A stretch of DNA of 64,000 nucleotides from Xenophilus sp. Marseille-Q4582. GTDB taxonomy: Bacteria > Pseudomonadota > Gammaproteobacteria > Burkholderiales > Burkholderiaceae_C. Below are positions 37,937 to 46,450 of the stretch, in pieces. The position numbers and the translations under genes are program-made. Each line of letters starts with the position of its first letter. Within the stretch, counting starts at the first letter, position 1. Below the pieces are notes generated by a model that made no database searches, was not told the origin of the DNA, and saw nothing but the letters and a program-made list of their open reading frames with translations. The DNA is taken from positions 682,001 to 746,000 of the forward strand of contig NZ_CAKAKO010000001.1 in NCBI RefSeq assembly GCF_916700565.1, given 5' to 3'.

Positions 37937-40009
37937 ATGAGCAATGAATTCCTCCCGCCTGCCGACGTGCCGTCGAACGACGCCGATCCCTACCTCTGGC
38001 TCGAACCCATCGACGGCGAGGCCGCCATCGAATGGGCGCGGGCGCGCAATGAAGAGACCGTGGCCCGCTACGCCCAGTCTCCGCGCTTCCAGCAGATCCG
38101 GCAGGGCATCCTGGAAGTGCTGGACTCCGACGCGCGCATCCCCTACGTCTACAAGGCCGGCGCGCATGTCTACAACTTCTGGCAGGACCCGCAGCACCCC
38201 AAGGGCCTGTGGCGCCGCACCACGCTGGCGGACTACCAGCAGGCCCAACCCGCCTGGGAAACGGTGCTGGACGTGGATGCGCTGGCCGCCGCCGAGGGCG
38301 AGAACTGGGTCTGGGAGGGCGCCGACTGGCTGCACCCGGGCTATGGGCGCTGCCTGGTCTCGCTTTCGCGCGGCGGCGCCGACGCCACCGTGGTGCGCGA
38401 GTTCGACCCGGTGCGCAAGGCCTTCGTGGACGGCGGCTTCTTCGTGCCCGAAGCCAAGAACAGCGTGAGCTGGCGCGACGAGGACCATCTCTACATCGGC
38501 ACCGACTTCGGCCCGGGCTCCATGACCGAGTCGAGCTACCCGCGGCTGGTGAAGCTGTGGCGGCGCGGCACCCCGCTGGCCGAGGCGGTGCGGGTCTACG
38601 AGGCGGCGGTGGAAGACCTGGCCGCCAGCGCCTGGCGCGACGCCACGCCCGGCTACGAGCGCGATTTCGTCCACCGCGCCATCGACTTCTACGACAGCGA
38701 GACCTGGCTGCGCGGCGCCGACGGTTCGCTGCGCAAGATCGACGTGCCCGACGATGCCTCCATCGACATCACGCGCGAGTGGCTGCTGATCGAGGTGCGC
38801 AGCGACTGGACCGTGGGCGCGCGGACCTACCGCGCCGGCTCCCTGCTCGCCGCGCGCTTCGACGCCTACATGGCGGGCGCGCGCGACCTCACCGTGCTGT
38901 TCGCGCCCACCGACACCAGCGCGCTGGCGGCGCATTCGTGGACGCGCCACCACCTCATCCTCAACGTGATGCACGACGTAGTGAACCGCCTGGAGGTGCT
39001 CACGCCGCCCGCCGATGGCCAAGGCGACTGGCACCGCGAGGCGCTGGGCGGCGCGCCGGCGCTGTCCACCATTTCGGCCGGCGGCATCGATGAAGACGAG
39101 AGCGACGACTACTTCCTCACTGTGAGCGGCTACCTGCAGCCCACCACGCTGTACCTGGGCACCATCGGGCAGGGCGAGCCCCGCGCCATCAAGCCCAGCC
39201 CGGCCTTCTTCGACGCGTCGAAGTACCGCGTGAGCCAGCATTTCGCGCGCTCCAAAGATGGCACGCGCGTGCCTTACTTCGAAGTGGCGGCGCGTGACCT
39301 GGAGACGAACGGCCGCAACCCCGTGCTGCAGTACGCGTACGGCGGATTCGAGGTGTCGCTGACGCCGGGCTACAGCGGTGCCATCGGTCGCGCCTGGCTG
39401 GAGCAGGGCGGCGTGTACGTGGTGGCCAACATCCGCGGCGGCGGCGAATACGGGCCCCGCTGGCACCAGGCCGCCTTGCAGAAGGATCGTTTGCGCACCT
39501 GCGAGGATTTCGCGGCCGTGTCGCGGCACCTGATCGAACGCGGCATCACCTCGCCGGCGCACCTGGGGGCCGAAGGCGGCAGCAACGGCGGCCTGCTCAT
39601 GGGAAACATGCTCACGCTGTACCCCGAGCTCTACGGCGCGATCGTGAGCGAGGTGGCGCTGCTGGACATGCGCCGCTACACGCAGCTGTCGGCGGGTGCG
39701 TCCTGGATCGCGGAGTACGGCGATCCCGAGGATCCGGCGGAGTGGGACTTCATCCGCCACTTCTCGCCCTACGAGAACGCGAAGCCGGACGCCAAGTACC
39801 CGCCCGTGCTCTTCATCACCTCGACCCGCGACGACCGCGTTGGCCCGGCCCATGCGCGCAAGATGCATGCGAAGCTGGCCGCCATGGGGCACCCCAGTCA
39901 CTTCTACGAGAACATGGAGGGGGGCCACAGCGCGGCATCGGACAACAGGCAGGCGGCGTATGTGGCTGCCCTTTCGTATGCGTTCTTGTGGGCGCACCTG
40001 GTGGGTTGA
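37937..40009 (+). CDS. S9-family prolyl oligopeptidase-like peptidase
   Basis: The 690-residue protein has an N-terminal beta-propeller part (DPYLWLEPIDGEAAIEWARARN) and a C-terminal alpha/beta hydrolase. The nucleophile is in GAEGGSNGGLLMG, the aspartate in STRDDRVGPAHA and the histidine in MEGGHSAASDN. FEVSLTPGYSGAIGRAWLEQGG and ANIRGGGEYGPRWHQAAL are typical of the family. There is no signal peptide, so it acts in the cytoplasm on short peptides. The start at 37937 follows the family N-terminus; no good ribosome site is visible. Confidence 0.92.
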   Translation: MSNEFLPPADVPSNDADPYLWLEPIDGEAAIEWARARNEETVARYAQSPRFQQIRQGILEVLDSDARIPYVYKAGAHVYNFWQDPQHPKGLWRRTTLADYQQAQPAWETVLDVDALAAAEGENWVWEGADWLHPGYGRCLVSLSRGGADATVVREFDPVRKAFVDGGFFVPEAKNSVSWRDEDHLYIGTDFGPGSMTESSYPRLVKLWRRGTPLAEAVRVYEAAVEDLAASAWRDATPGYERDFVHRAIDFYDSETWLRGADGSLRKIDVPDDASIDITREWLLIEVRSDWTVGARTYRAGSLLAARFDAYMAGARDLTVLFAPTDTSALAAHSWTRHHLILNVMHDVVNRLEVLTPPADGQGDWHREALGGAPALSTISAGGIDEDESDDYFLTVSGYLQPTTLYLGTIGQGEPRAIKPSPAFFDASKYRVSQHFARSKDGTRVPYFEVAARDLETNGRNPVLQYAYGGFEVSLTPGYSGAIGRAWLEQGGVYVVANIRGGGEYGPRWHQAALQKDRLRTCEDFAAVSRHLIERGITSPAHLGAEGGSNGGLLMGNMLTLYPELYGAIVSEVALLDMRRYTQLSAGASWIAEYGDPEDPAEWDFIRHFSPYENAKPDAKYPPVLFITSTRDDRVGPAHARKMHAKLAAMGHPSHFYENMEGGHSAASDNRQAAYVAALSYAFLWAHLVG

Positions 40010-40066
40010 GCCCACACTTTGAAGGGTGCGTGAGTGCTTCACGCTGCCGTGCTGGTGGGGCGCCCA

Positions 40067-40313
40067 CGCAGGGCGGCCCCGGGTGGGCGGCGCGGGTTCA
40101 TGGCGTGGCGGTCGGCTGCGCCGACTGCGCTGCGATGCTCGTGCAGCCGGTGCACCGCAGAACTCACTGCGCGCGCCTGCGGCGCGCTCCGTTCAAACAG
40201 CTGCGGTGAGTCAGTTCACGAAGCCCGCGCGACTTCGCGCGGGCACACCGGCTGCACTGCGCTTCTCGCCGCCCCGCAAATCGCCCGCGCCGCCCACCCG
40301 GGGCCCCCCTGCG
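40067..40313. repeat. Nested palindromic intergenic element
   Basis: Outer 30-bp arms (40067-40096 and 40284-40313) are inverted repeats with one mismatch. Inside are inner 12-bp arms (40141-40152 and 40246-40257) and two compact hairpins: GCGCGCC-TGC-GGCGCGC (40171-40187) and GCCCGCGCG-ACTT-CGCGCGGGC (40223-40244). No coding frame looks real. The layout resembles a small non-autonomous element or a BIME/REP-like unit; no target-site duplication was established. Confidence 0.6.
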
Positions 40314-40381
40314 AGGACCGGTGGTGGGCGAACACAGGAGGCGAGCGGTAGCCCGCAGAGCCGTCCGCGTTGCAAATCGTG

Positions 40382-40431
40382 GCGAATAGCGAATAGCGAA
40401 TGACGAATGGCGAATAGCGAATGACGAATGG
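40382..40431. repeat. Tandem GCGAATA-type heptamer repeats
   Basis: A 21-bp unit made of variants of GCGAATA occurs twice exactly (40389-40409 and 40410-40430), preceded by a further GCGAATA. The tract is AT-richer than its surroundings. Confidence 0.75.
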
Positions 40432-40473
40432 TGTGAGCGGCGCATGTGCTCACCGCTCATGCAACACCACGCA

Positions 40474-40544
40474 GGCCAAGGCCCCTGGGGCAGCGCCGAC
40501 CGCTTCACTTGAAGCGCCCCGGCACTGCCCCAGGGGCCTTGGCC
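40474..40544. terminator. Large hairpin between convergent genes
   Basis: Arms 40474-40498 and 40520-40544 form a 25-bp inverted repeat with one mismatch; the loop holds a second perfect hairpin CGCTTCA-CT-TGAAGCG (40501-40516). It lies 65 bp past the end of the minus-strand M20 gene. It has no T run, so it may be a bidirectional transcript-end structure rather than a classical terminator. Confidence 0.5.
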
Positions 40545-40608
40545 GGACCATTGGCCACCAGCGCTGAACAGTGCAAGCGACAGGACGTTGTGCCCGTGCG
40601 CTAAGTGC

Positions 40609-41877
40609 TCAACCCAGCAGATCCGCCAGCGCGCGCGCCACCACCTTGGTCGCGCGGCGCAGGTCTTCCAGCTCCAGGCGCTCGTCGCTGCGCTTGGCGT
40701 GCGATTCCCGCACCGTGCGCGGGCCGGCACCGTAGATCACGCCGGGGATGCCGTTCTCCACGTACAGGCGCACGTCGGTGTACAGCGGCGTGCCCACGGC
40801 CGGAATGGCGGTGCCGAACAGTGCTTCGCCGTGCTTTTGCAGCGCCTCGACCAGCGGCTTGTTGCCGGGCAGCGGCTTCATGGCGTTGGCCAGCAGCAGG
40901 CGGCGGATGTCGACCTGCAGCGCCTTGCCGCCGCGCGGCGGCGCGAAGCTGGCAGCGGCCTTGGCGATGGTCTCGCGGATCGAGGCCTCCACCTGCGCCG
41001 GGTCTTCCTCGGGAATCATGCGGCGGTCCAGCTTGAGCACCACCTTGCCCGGAATCACGTTGGTGTTGGTGCCGCCCTGGATCAGGCCCACGTTGAGGTA
41101 CGGATGCGTGATGCCCGCGACCTGCGAGCGCACCTGCAGATAGTCGTTGTTCAGCGCATACAGCGCATTGAGGATGTGCACCGCGCCCTGCAGCGCGTCG
41201 GTGCCGCTGTCGGGAATGGCGGCATGCGCCATCTCGCCCTGCACCGTCACTTCCATCTGCAGGCAGCCGTTGTGGGCCACCACCACTTCATAGCTGAAGC
41301 CGGCGGCGATCATCAGGTCGGGCTTCGTCAGACCATTCTTCAGAAGCCAGCCCGGGCCGAGCACGCCGCCGAATTCCTCGTCATAGGTGAAGTGCAGTTC
41401 GACGCCCCCCTGCTGCGGTTGGGCCACGGCTTCCAGCGCGCGCACGGCGAAGGTGAAGCTCGCGAAGTCGCTCTTGCTCACCGCGGCGGCGCGCCCGTAC
41501 AGCTTGCCGTCCACGATCTGGCCGCCGTAGGGGTCGTGGGTCCAGCCTTCGCCGGGCGGCACCACGTCGCCATGGGCGTTGAGTGCGACGGTGCGACCGC
41601 CGCTGCCATAGGGTCGGCGCACGATCAGGTTGGTGATGGATTCGAGCCCGTAGTCCTTCACTTCCTGGGCCGGCACGGCATGCTTTTCGGCCTCGAAGCC
41701 GAAGGCGGCGATCAGCTCGGCCGTGCGTTCGGCGTGCGGCGCGTTGTTGCCCGGCGGCGTGTCGGTGGGCACGCGCACCATCTCCTGCAGGAAGCGCACC
41801 TCCTCGTCGAAGTGGGCGTCGATCCAGGCGTCGAGTGCGGCGTAAGTCGCAGTGGTGGTGGCGGTGGGGTTGCTCAT
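40609..41877 (-). CDS. M20-family metallohydrolase (ArgE/DapE-like deacylase)
   Basis: The 422-residue protein is a zinc-dependent amidohydrolase of the M20 family: ALNAHGDVVPPGEGW supplies His102 and Asp104, YDEEFGG the catalytic and ligand acids (167-168), and EMAHAAIPDSGTDA the dimerisation-domain histidine. The usual GRGxxDMK site reads GRAAAVSKSD, lacking the bridging Asp at its normal place. It overlaps the UraD-AllC gene by 4 bp and ends the urate operon, so its substrate may be a ureido compound such as ureidoglycolate; this is inference. Confidence 0.82.
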   Translation of the reverse strand: MSNPTATTTATYAALDAWIDAHFDEEVRFLQEMVRVPTDTPPGNNAPHAERTAELIAAFGFEAEKHAVPAQEVKDYGLESITNLIVRRPYGSGGRTVALNAHGDVVPPGEGWTHDPYGGQIVDGKLYGRAAAVSKSDFASFTFAVRALEAVAQPQQGGVELHFTYDEEFGGVLGPGWLLKNGLTKPDLMIAAGFSYEVVVAHNGCLQMEVTVQGEMAHAAIPDSGTDALQGAVHILNALYALNNDYLQVRSQVAGITHPYLNVGLIQGGTNTNVIPGKVVLKLDRRMIPEEDPAQVEASIRETIAKAAASFAPPRGGKALQVDIRRLLLANAMKPLPGNKPLVEALQKHGEALFGTAIPAVGTPLYTDVRLYVENGIPGVIYGAGPRTVRESHAKRSDERLELEDLRRATKVVARALADLLG

Positions 41878-43655
41878 GGCTGTGGTTCCAGGGCCAGGTT
41901 GTCCAGAAGATGCTGCAGCGCCTGCACGGCCAGCTGCATGTCGTCGCTGGTGCTCGATTCGAGCGGGTTGTGGCTGATGCCGCTGTTGAGGCCGCGCACG
42001 AAAAGCATGGCCTGCGGCATCACCTCGTGCAGCTTCATGGCGTCGTGGCCGGCGCCGCTGGGCATGCGGAAGATGGGCAGGCCCAGCGATTCGACGGCGC
42101 GCTCCCAGCGCTGCTGCCAGGCGGGCGCACTGGGCGCGGCGGCGGCGCGCATGGTTTCCTCGAGCGTGTAGCGCACGCCGCGGCGCTCGCAGATGTCCTT
42201 GAGCGCGGCCAGCACGTCGGCCACCACGGCATCGCGCTGCGCGTCCTGCGGCGCGCGGATGTCCAGGCTGAACTTGCAGTGGCCCGGCACCACGTTGATG
42301 GAGCCGCTGGGCACCTGCAGCATGCCCACGGTGGCGACCGAGTCGGGGTCGCGCGCGGCGCGCTGCTCGGCGAACAGGATCAGCTCCGCCACGGCGCAGG
42401 CGGCGTCGCGGCGGCGGTCCATGGGCGTCGTGCCGGCATGGCTGGCCATGCCGATCACTTCGCCCACGAAGCGCACGCTGCCGTTGATGGAGGTGACGAT
42501 GCCCAGCGGGAGATCCAGCTCGTTGAGCACCGGGCCCTGCTCGATGTGCACCTCGACGAAGCCCAGGTATTTCGACGGATCGCGCCGGATCTTCGGGATG
42601 TCTTCCGGCTTCAGGCCCGCATGGGCCATGGCGGCGCGCATGGTGATGCCGTCGGCGTCCTGCTGGTCCAGCCAGGCGGGGTTGAAATCGCCGATGAGCG
42701 CGCCCGAGCCTAGGAAGGTGGCCTTGTAGCGCTGGCCTTCCTCCTCGGCGAAGCCCACGACCTCGAAGGCGAAGGGCAGGCGGCGGCCCTGGTCCTTGAG
42801 CGCCTTGACGCAGGCCATGGGCACGTAGATGCCCAGGCGGCCGTCGTACTTGCCGCCGTTGCGCACGGTGTCGTAGTGCGAGCCGGTGAGCAGGGTCTTG
42901 GCGTCGGGCGTCAGTCCTTCATAGCGCCCCACCACGTTGCCCACCGCGTCGATGTGCACGCTGTCGAAGCCCACCTCCTGCATGGTCTGCGCGATCTGCC
43001 GCGCCGCGGCGCGGTGCGCGTCGGTCAGGTAGGTCACGGTGAGCTGGCCCTGCTGGGCGTAGCCGGGGTCGCTGTGCACGGCCAGCGCTTCCTGCCAGTC
43101 CCACACCATCTCGCCCAGCGTGTTGGAAGCGCCGAACTTGTCGTTCAGCCGGATCTCGGCGATGCGGTGGATGTTGCGCAGCGCCTCGGCCCGTTCGAAA
43201 TCCGGGTGGTGGTGCACGCGGCGTTCGAAGGTGGCGATGATCTCGGCCTTGGTCAGTCCCGTGCCGCGCGGCCCGCGCACGGCCAGGATGAAGGGAAAGC
43301 CGAAGCGCGCGTTGTAGTCGGCATTGAGCTGCTGGATGCGCGCAAATTCCTCGGGCGTGCAGTTCGTGAGGCCGGCCTTGTTCTGCTCGTTCGTCGACTC
43401 GGCCGTGAGCGATTTCGCCACCATGGCCTTGCCCGCCAGCTCGGGGTGGGCGCGGATCAGGCCCAGCTGTTCGTCGACGGTGGCCGTGGCCACCGCCCGC
43501 ACCAGCGCATGCTTGAGGTGTGCGAGCGAGCGGAAGGGTCGCGCGTCCAGCGCGCGCTGCGCGATCCAGGGCGAGTGCTCGTACACGCCATCCAGCAGCG
43601 TGGTGGCTTCCTGCGGCGTGGCCGCGTTGAGCTGCTCCAGGGTCAGGGGCATCAT
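41874..43655 (-). CDS. Fused OHCU decarboxylase (UraD) and allantoate amidohydrolase (AllC)
   Basis: The 593-residue protein joins two enzymes. Residues 1-172 are UraD, which turns 2-oxo-4-hydroxy-4-carboxy-5-ureidoimidazoline into S-allantoin: RAHPELAGK with His70, STNEQNKAGL with Glu90 and FPFILAVRG. Residues 175-593 are a Zn/Mn amidohydrolase of the AllC/HyuC type: GSHYDTVRNGGKYDGRLG with His260 and Asp271, FAEEEGQRYKATFLGS, VEVHIEQGPVL, SHAGTTPMDRRRDA and PSGAGHDAMK. The two catalyse non-consecutive steps, with PuuE between them. Tandem ATGs at 43655 and 43652 share one AAGGAG; the second has the better spacing. Confidence 0.92.
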   Translation of the reverse strand: MMPLTLEQLNAATPQEATTLLDGVYEHSPWIAQRALDARPFRSLAHLKHALVRAVATATVDEQLGLIRAHPELAGKAMVAKSLTAESTNEQNKAGLTNCTPEEFARIQQLNADYNARFGFPFILAVRGPRGTGLTKAEIIATFERRVHHHPDFERAEALRNIHRIAEIRLNDKFGASNTLGEMVWDWQEALAVHSDPGYAQQGQLTVTYLTDAHRAAARQIAQTMQEVGFDSVHIDAVGNVVGRYEGLTPDAKTLLTGSHYDTVRNGGKYDGRLGIYVPMACVKALKDQGRRLPFAFEVVGFAEEEGQRYKATFLGSGALIGDFNPAWLDQQDADGITMRAAMAHAGLKPEDIPKIRRDPSKYLGFVEVHIEQGPVLNELDLPLGIVTSINGSVRFVGEVIGMASHAGTTPMDRRRDAACAVAELILFAEQRAARDPDSVATVGMLQVPSGSINVVPGHCKFSLDIRAPQDAQRDAVVADVLAALKDICERRGVRYTLEETMRAAAAPSAPAWQQRWERAVESLGLPIFRMPSGAGHDAMKLHEVMPQAMLFVRGLNSGISHNPLESSTSDDMQLAVQALQHLLDNLALEPQP

Positions 43656-43664
43656 GGTCTCCTT

Positions 43665-44618
43665 TCAGGCCGTGTAGGGGTGCACCTGCTTCCAATGCCG
43701 CGCGATGTCCACGCGGCGGCACACCCACACCCGGTCGTGCGACTGGATGTGGTCCAGGAAGCGCTGCAGCGCGGTGATGCGGCCGGGCCGGCCCAGCAGG
43801 CGGCAGTGCATGCCGATGCTCATCATCTTGGGCCGGTCCAGGCCGGCCGGGTCGCCTTCGGCGTACAGGGCGTCGAAGCTGTCCTTCATGTACTGGAAGA
43901 AGGGGTCGGCGTGCGAATAGCCCTGCGGCAGCGCGAAGCGCATGTCGTTGCAGTCCAGCGTGTAGGGCACGATCAGCTGCGGCACCACGCTGCCATCGGT
44001 CCTGCGCACCTGCATCCAGAAGGGCAGGTCGTCGCCGTAATAGTCGCTGTCGTACTCGAAGCCGCCGTAGTCGGCCACCAGGCGACGCGTGCGCGGGCTG
44101 TCGCGGCCGGTGTACCAGCCCAGCGCGCGCTGGCCCGTGAGTTGCTCGATGGCCTCCATACCGAGGCGCATATGTTCGCGCTCGGTCGCTTCGTCGATGC
44201 TCTGGTAATGAATCCAGCGCCAGCCATGGCAGGCGATCTCGTGCCCCAGCTGCGTGAACGCGGCCGTCAGCTCGGGGTAGCGCTGCAACGCCATGCCCAC
44301 CCCGAACACCGTCAGCGGCAGCCCGCGCTTCTCGAATTCGCGCAGGATGCGCCACACGCCGGCGCGCGAACCGTATTCGTAGATGCCGTCCATGCTCACA
44401 TGGCGGTCCGGGAAGCTGGCGGGGTTGAACATCTCCGACAGGAACTGCTCGGAGCCTGCGTCGCCGTGCAGCACGTGGTTCTCGCCGCCTTCCTCGTAGT
44501 TCAGCACGAACTGCACCGCCACGCGTGCGCCGCCGGGCCAGCGGGCGTGCGGCACGTCGCGGCCGTAGCCGGCCAGGTCGCGGGGATAGGGCTGGGTGCT
44601 GTCGTAAACGTGGGCCAT
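43665..44618 (-). CDS. puuE: Allantoinase PuuE (polysaccharide-deacetylase fold)
   Basis: The 317-residue protein opens allantoin to allantoate. It has the NodB-like fold of PuuE rather than the amidohydrolase fold of AllB: VQFVLNYEEGGENHVLHGD, LPLTVFGVGMAL, LGHEIACHGWRWIHY and GWYTGRDSPRTRRLV. It lies 9 bp upstream of the UraD-AllC gene, placing it between the two steps carried by the fused protein. Confidence 0.93.
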   Translation of the reverse strand: MAHVYDSTQPYPRDLAGYGRDVPHARWPGGARVAVQFVLNYEEGGENHVLHGDAGSEQFLSEMFNPASFPDRHVSMDGIYEYGSRAGVWRILREFEKRGLPLTVFGVGMALQRYPELTAAFTQLGHEIACHGWRWIHYQSIDEATEREHMRLGMEAIEQLTGQRALGWYTGRDSPRTRRLVADYGGFEYDSDYYGDDLPFWMQVRRTDGSVVPQLIVPYTLDCNDMRFALPQGYSHADPFFQYMKDSFDALYAEGDPAGLDRPKMMSIGMHCRLLGRPGRITALQRFLDHIQSHDRVWVCRRVDIARHWKQVHPYTA

Positions 44619-44678
44619 GGTGCGGTGAGTGGACGGAATGGCGGAAGGCAGGAAGGGCAGGGCGGGCGCCGGCGGCTG

Positions 44679-45344
44679 TCAGGACAGCGCGAGCGCGATG
44701 TCGCTGGTGGGCACCTGGCGGTCGAAGGTCAGGTTGGCTTCCACGTGCAGCAGGTGCTCGGTCATCAGGCGCACGGCGCGCTCCTCGTCGCGGGCGGCCA
44801 GCGCCTTCACGATGTCGGCATGCTCGTCGTTGGAATGGGCGGCTTCGCTGGCGCTCTGGTACATCAGCGTGATGAGGGCGCAGCGCGAGATCAGCTCGCC
44901 CAGCATCTGCGCGAGCACCTGGTTGCCCATCAGCTCGGCCATGCGCACGTGGAAGTCGCCCAGCAGCTCGGTGCGCTCGGACACGTCCTCGCCCGCCACG
45001 GCGGCCTTTTCCTGCGCCACGTGCTCGCGCAGGGCCTTCAGGCGCGCGGGCGTCACGCTGCGCACGAACTCGCGCGTCATGCCGGCCTCGAGCATGCGGC
45101 GCACGGCGAAGACCTGGCGTGCCTCGTCGACCGAAGGCGTGGCCACGAAGGCGCCGCGCGCGGGTTCGAGCCGGATCAGCCGGTTCTGCGACAGCTGGAA
45201 CAGTGCTTGCCTCACCAGCGTGCGCGACACGCCGAAGTGGTCCGCCAGCTTCTGCTCGGCCAGCTTGGCGCCGGGTTGCAGGCGATGCTCCACGATGGCC
45301 CGGGTCAGGGCCTGGACGATCGCGTGGGTGGACGTGGACTCCAT
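44679..45344 (-). CDS. GntR/FCD-family regulator of purine catabolism
   Basis: The 221-residue regulator has a winged helix (LAEQKLADHFGVSRTLVRQALFQL, about 28-52) and an FCD effector domain (VRRMLEAGMTREFV, ELLGDFHVRMAELMGN, SNDEHADIVKALAARD with conserved His and Asp ligands). It heads the minus-strand puuE/uraD-allC/M20 operon and is divergent from uraH. A TGTATACA palindrome in the spacer suits the GntR class. Confidence 0.9.
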   Translation of the reverse strand: MESTSTHAIVQALTRAIVEHRLQPGAKLAEQKLADHFGVSRTLVRQALFQLSQNRLIRLEPARGAFVATPSVDEARQVFAVRRMLEAGMTREFVRSVTPARLKALREHVAQEKAAVAGEDVSERTELLGDFHVRMAELMGNQVLAQMLGELISRCALITLMYQSASEAAHSNDEHADIVKALAARDEERAVRLMTEHLLHVEANLTFDRQVPTSDIALALS

Positions 45345-45373
45345 GAAATCATGATAGTGCGCGCCCCGCGTTT

Positions 45374-45381
45374 TGTATACA
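45374..45381. promoter_or_regulatory. Candidate GntR operator 1 (TGTATACA)
   Basis: A perfect 8-bp palindrome extends as TGTATACACT, followed by TTTGTGGAC. It lies between the GntR gene and uraH. The same 10-mer occurs at 47322-47331 upstream of puuD, there followed by CTGGTCCAC. Confidence 0.55.
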
Positions 45382-45447
45382 CTTTTGTGGACGATGTGCC
45401 GAAGCCCTTGCGGCGCACGCGCCCCACACGCATGAAGGAGATTTGCC

Positions 45448-45801
45448 ATGGGACTGAGCACCCACGTGCTGGACACGATGCATGGAACGCCCGCCGCCGG
45501 AATGGCCGTGGCGCTCTACACCACCACGGCAGAGGGGCAGGCCACGCTGGTGCGGCGCTTCACGCTCAACGCCGACGGCCGCAGCGACGGCCCGCTGTAC
45601 GACAACGATTCGCTGCGTGTGGGCACGTACCGGCTGGTGTTCGACGTGGCGGGCTACTTCAAGGGGCGCGGCGTGGCGCTGCCCGAGCCCAACTTCCTGA
45701 ACCAGGTGGCGCTGGACTTCGGCGTGGCGCACACCGATCAGCACTACCACGTGCCGCTGCTGGTGAGCCCGTGGAGCTATTCCACCTACCGCGGCTCCTG
45801 A
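45448..45801 (+). CDS. uraH: 5-hydroxyisourate hydrolase
   Basis: The 117-residue transthyretin-like enzyme hydrolyses 5-hydroxyisourate to OHCU. It has the N-terminal signature LSTHVLDTMHGTPAAGM and ends with YRGS, the diagnostic C-terminus of the family. An AAGGAG site fixes the start. Transcribed divergently from the GntR operon. Confidence 0.96.
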   Translation: MGLSTHVLDTMHGTPAAGMAVALYTTTAEGQATLVRRFTLNADGRSDGPLYDNDSLRVGTYRLVFDVAGYFKGRGVALPEPNFLNQVALDFGVAHTDQHYHVPLLVSPWSYSTYRGS

Positions 45802-45896
45802 AGGCGCGCGGGCCCTGCTGCGGCCGGGGCCGGCGCGGGCCCCGGGGGCAGGACCTGAGCGCCTGCACGCGCGGCCGGCCGTGCCGCGCCTGCCGC

Positions 45897-46400
45897 CTAT
45901 TGCTGCAGTTGCCCTTCGCTGAGCGTGTCGAGCTGGAAGCGGCCGCTCTTGTCCCACAGCCAGGTGTCGGTCCACACCACCTCGCCCAGGCGCGCCGGCA
46001 CGGGGTAGGGCGCGGCCGCCAGCGCGGCGCGTTCGATGCCGGCAATGGCGTCGGGCGCGTGCTGCGGTGCGCGCAGCCAGTGCAGCGAGCGCACCTGGCC
46101 CTTCGCGTCAAGATGCACCTGAAGGGTGCCGACGGCATAGAGCAGCGGGGGCAGCTGGCCCGCGTAGATCCGCGCGCGGTTCAGCCGGTACACATGCTGG
46201 GCCGCGTCGCGCTTGTAGTCGCGCGCGGTGCGCGCCTGCGAGGCCGCCGAAGCGCCACCGCCGGAAGCGGCGGGCACCGACACGTCCGACAACTGGCCCG
46301 GCACGCGGCCGGCCGGGGTGCCGCAGCCCAGCAAGGCGAGGGCGCTGGCGCAGGCCGCTGCCAGCGAGCCGGATCGAAGCAAAGAGGCAAGGCGAGTCAT
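45897..46400 (-). CDS. Putative lipoprotein with TonB C-terminal-like domain
   Basis: The 167-residue protein has a lipoprotein signal with a lipobox (ALALLGCGTP) and a C-terminal part reading YAVGTLQVHLDAKGQVRSLHWLRAP and PYPVPARLGE, like TonB/TolA C-terminal domains. No full TonB system is encoded here. It interrupts the plus-strand urate genes in the opposite direction, and its link to purine metabolism is unknown. Confidence 0.7.
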   Translation of the reverse strand: MTRLASLLRSGSLAAACASALALLGCGTPAGRVPGQLSDVSVPAASGGGASAASQARTARDYKRDAAQHVYRLNRARIYAGQLPPLLYAVGTLQVHLDAKGQVRSLHWLRAPQHAPDAIAGIERAALAAAPYPVPARLGEVVWTDTWLWDKSGRFQLDTLSEGQLQQ

Positions 46401-46450
46401 GGCGCCGGTTATACCCGCGCGGCCACGGCGGGCCTGCGGAGGCATTTCAC

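Noticed and set aside
37841-40042. 733-residue minus-strand open frame opposite the S9 peptidase
   Set aside because: A shadow of the peptidase gene, which carries the Ser-Asp-His motifs on the plus strand.
40382-40431. Possible CRISPR-like direct repeats
   Set aside because: Units are 7-21 bp and contiguous, with no spacers and no cas genes.
40010-40608. Small open frames in the repeat region after the S9 peptidase
   Set aside because: They read through inverted repeats, lack ribosome sites and show no family pattern.
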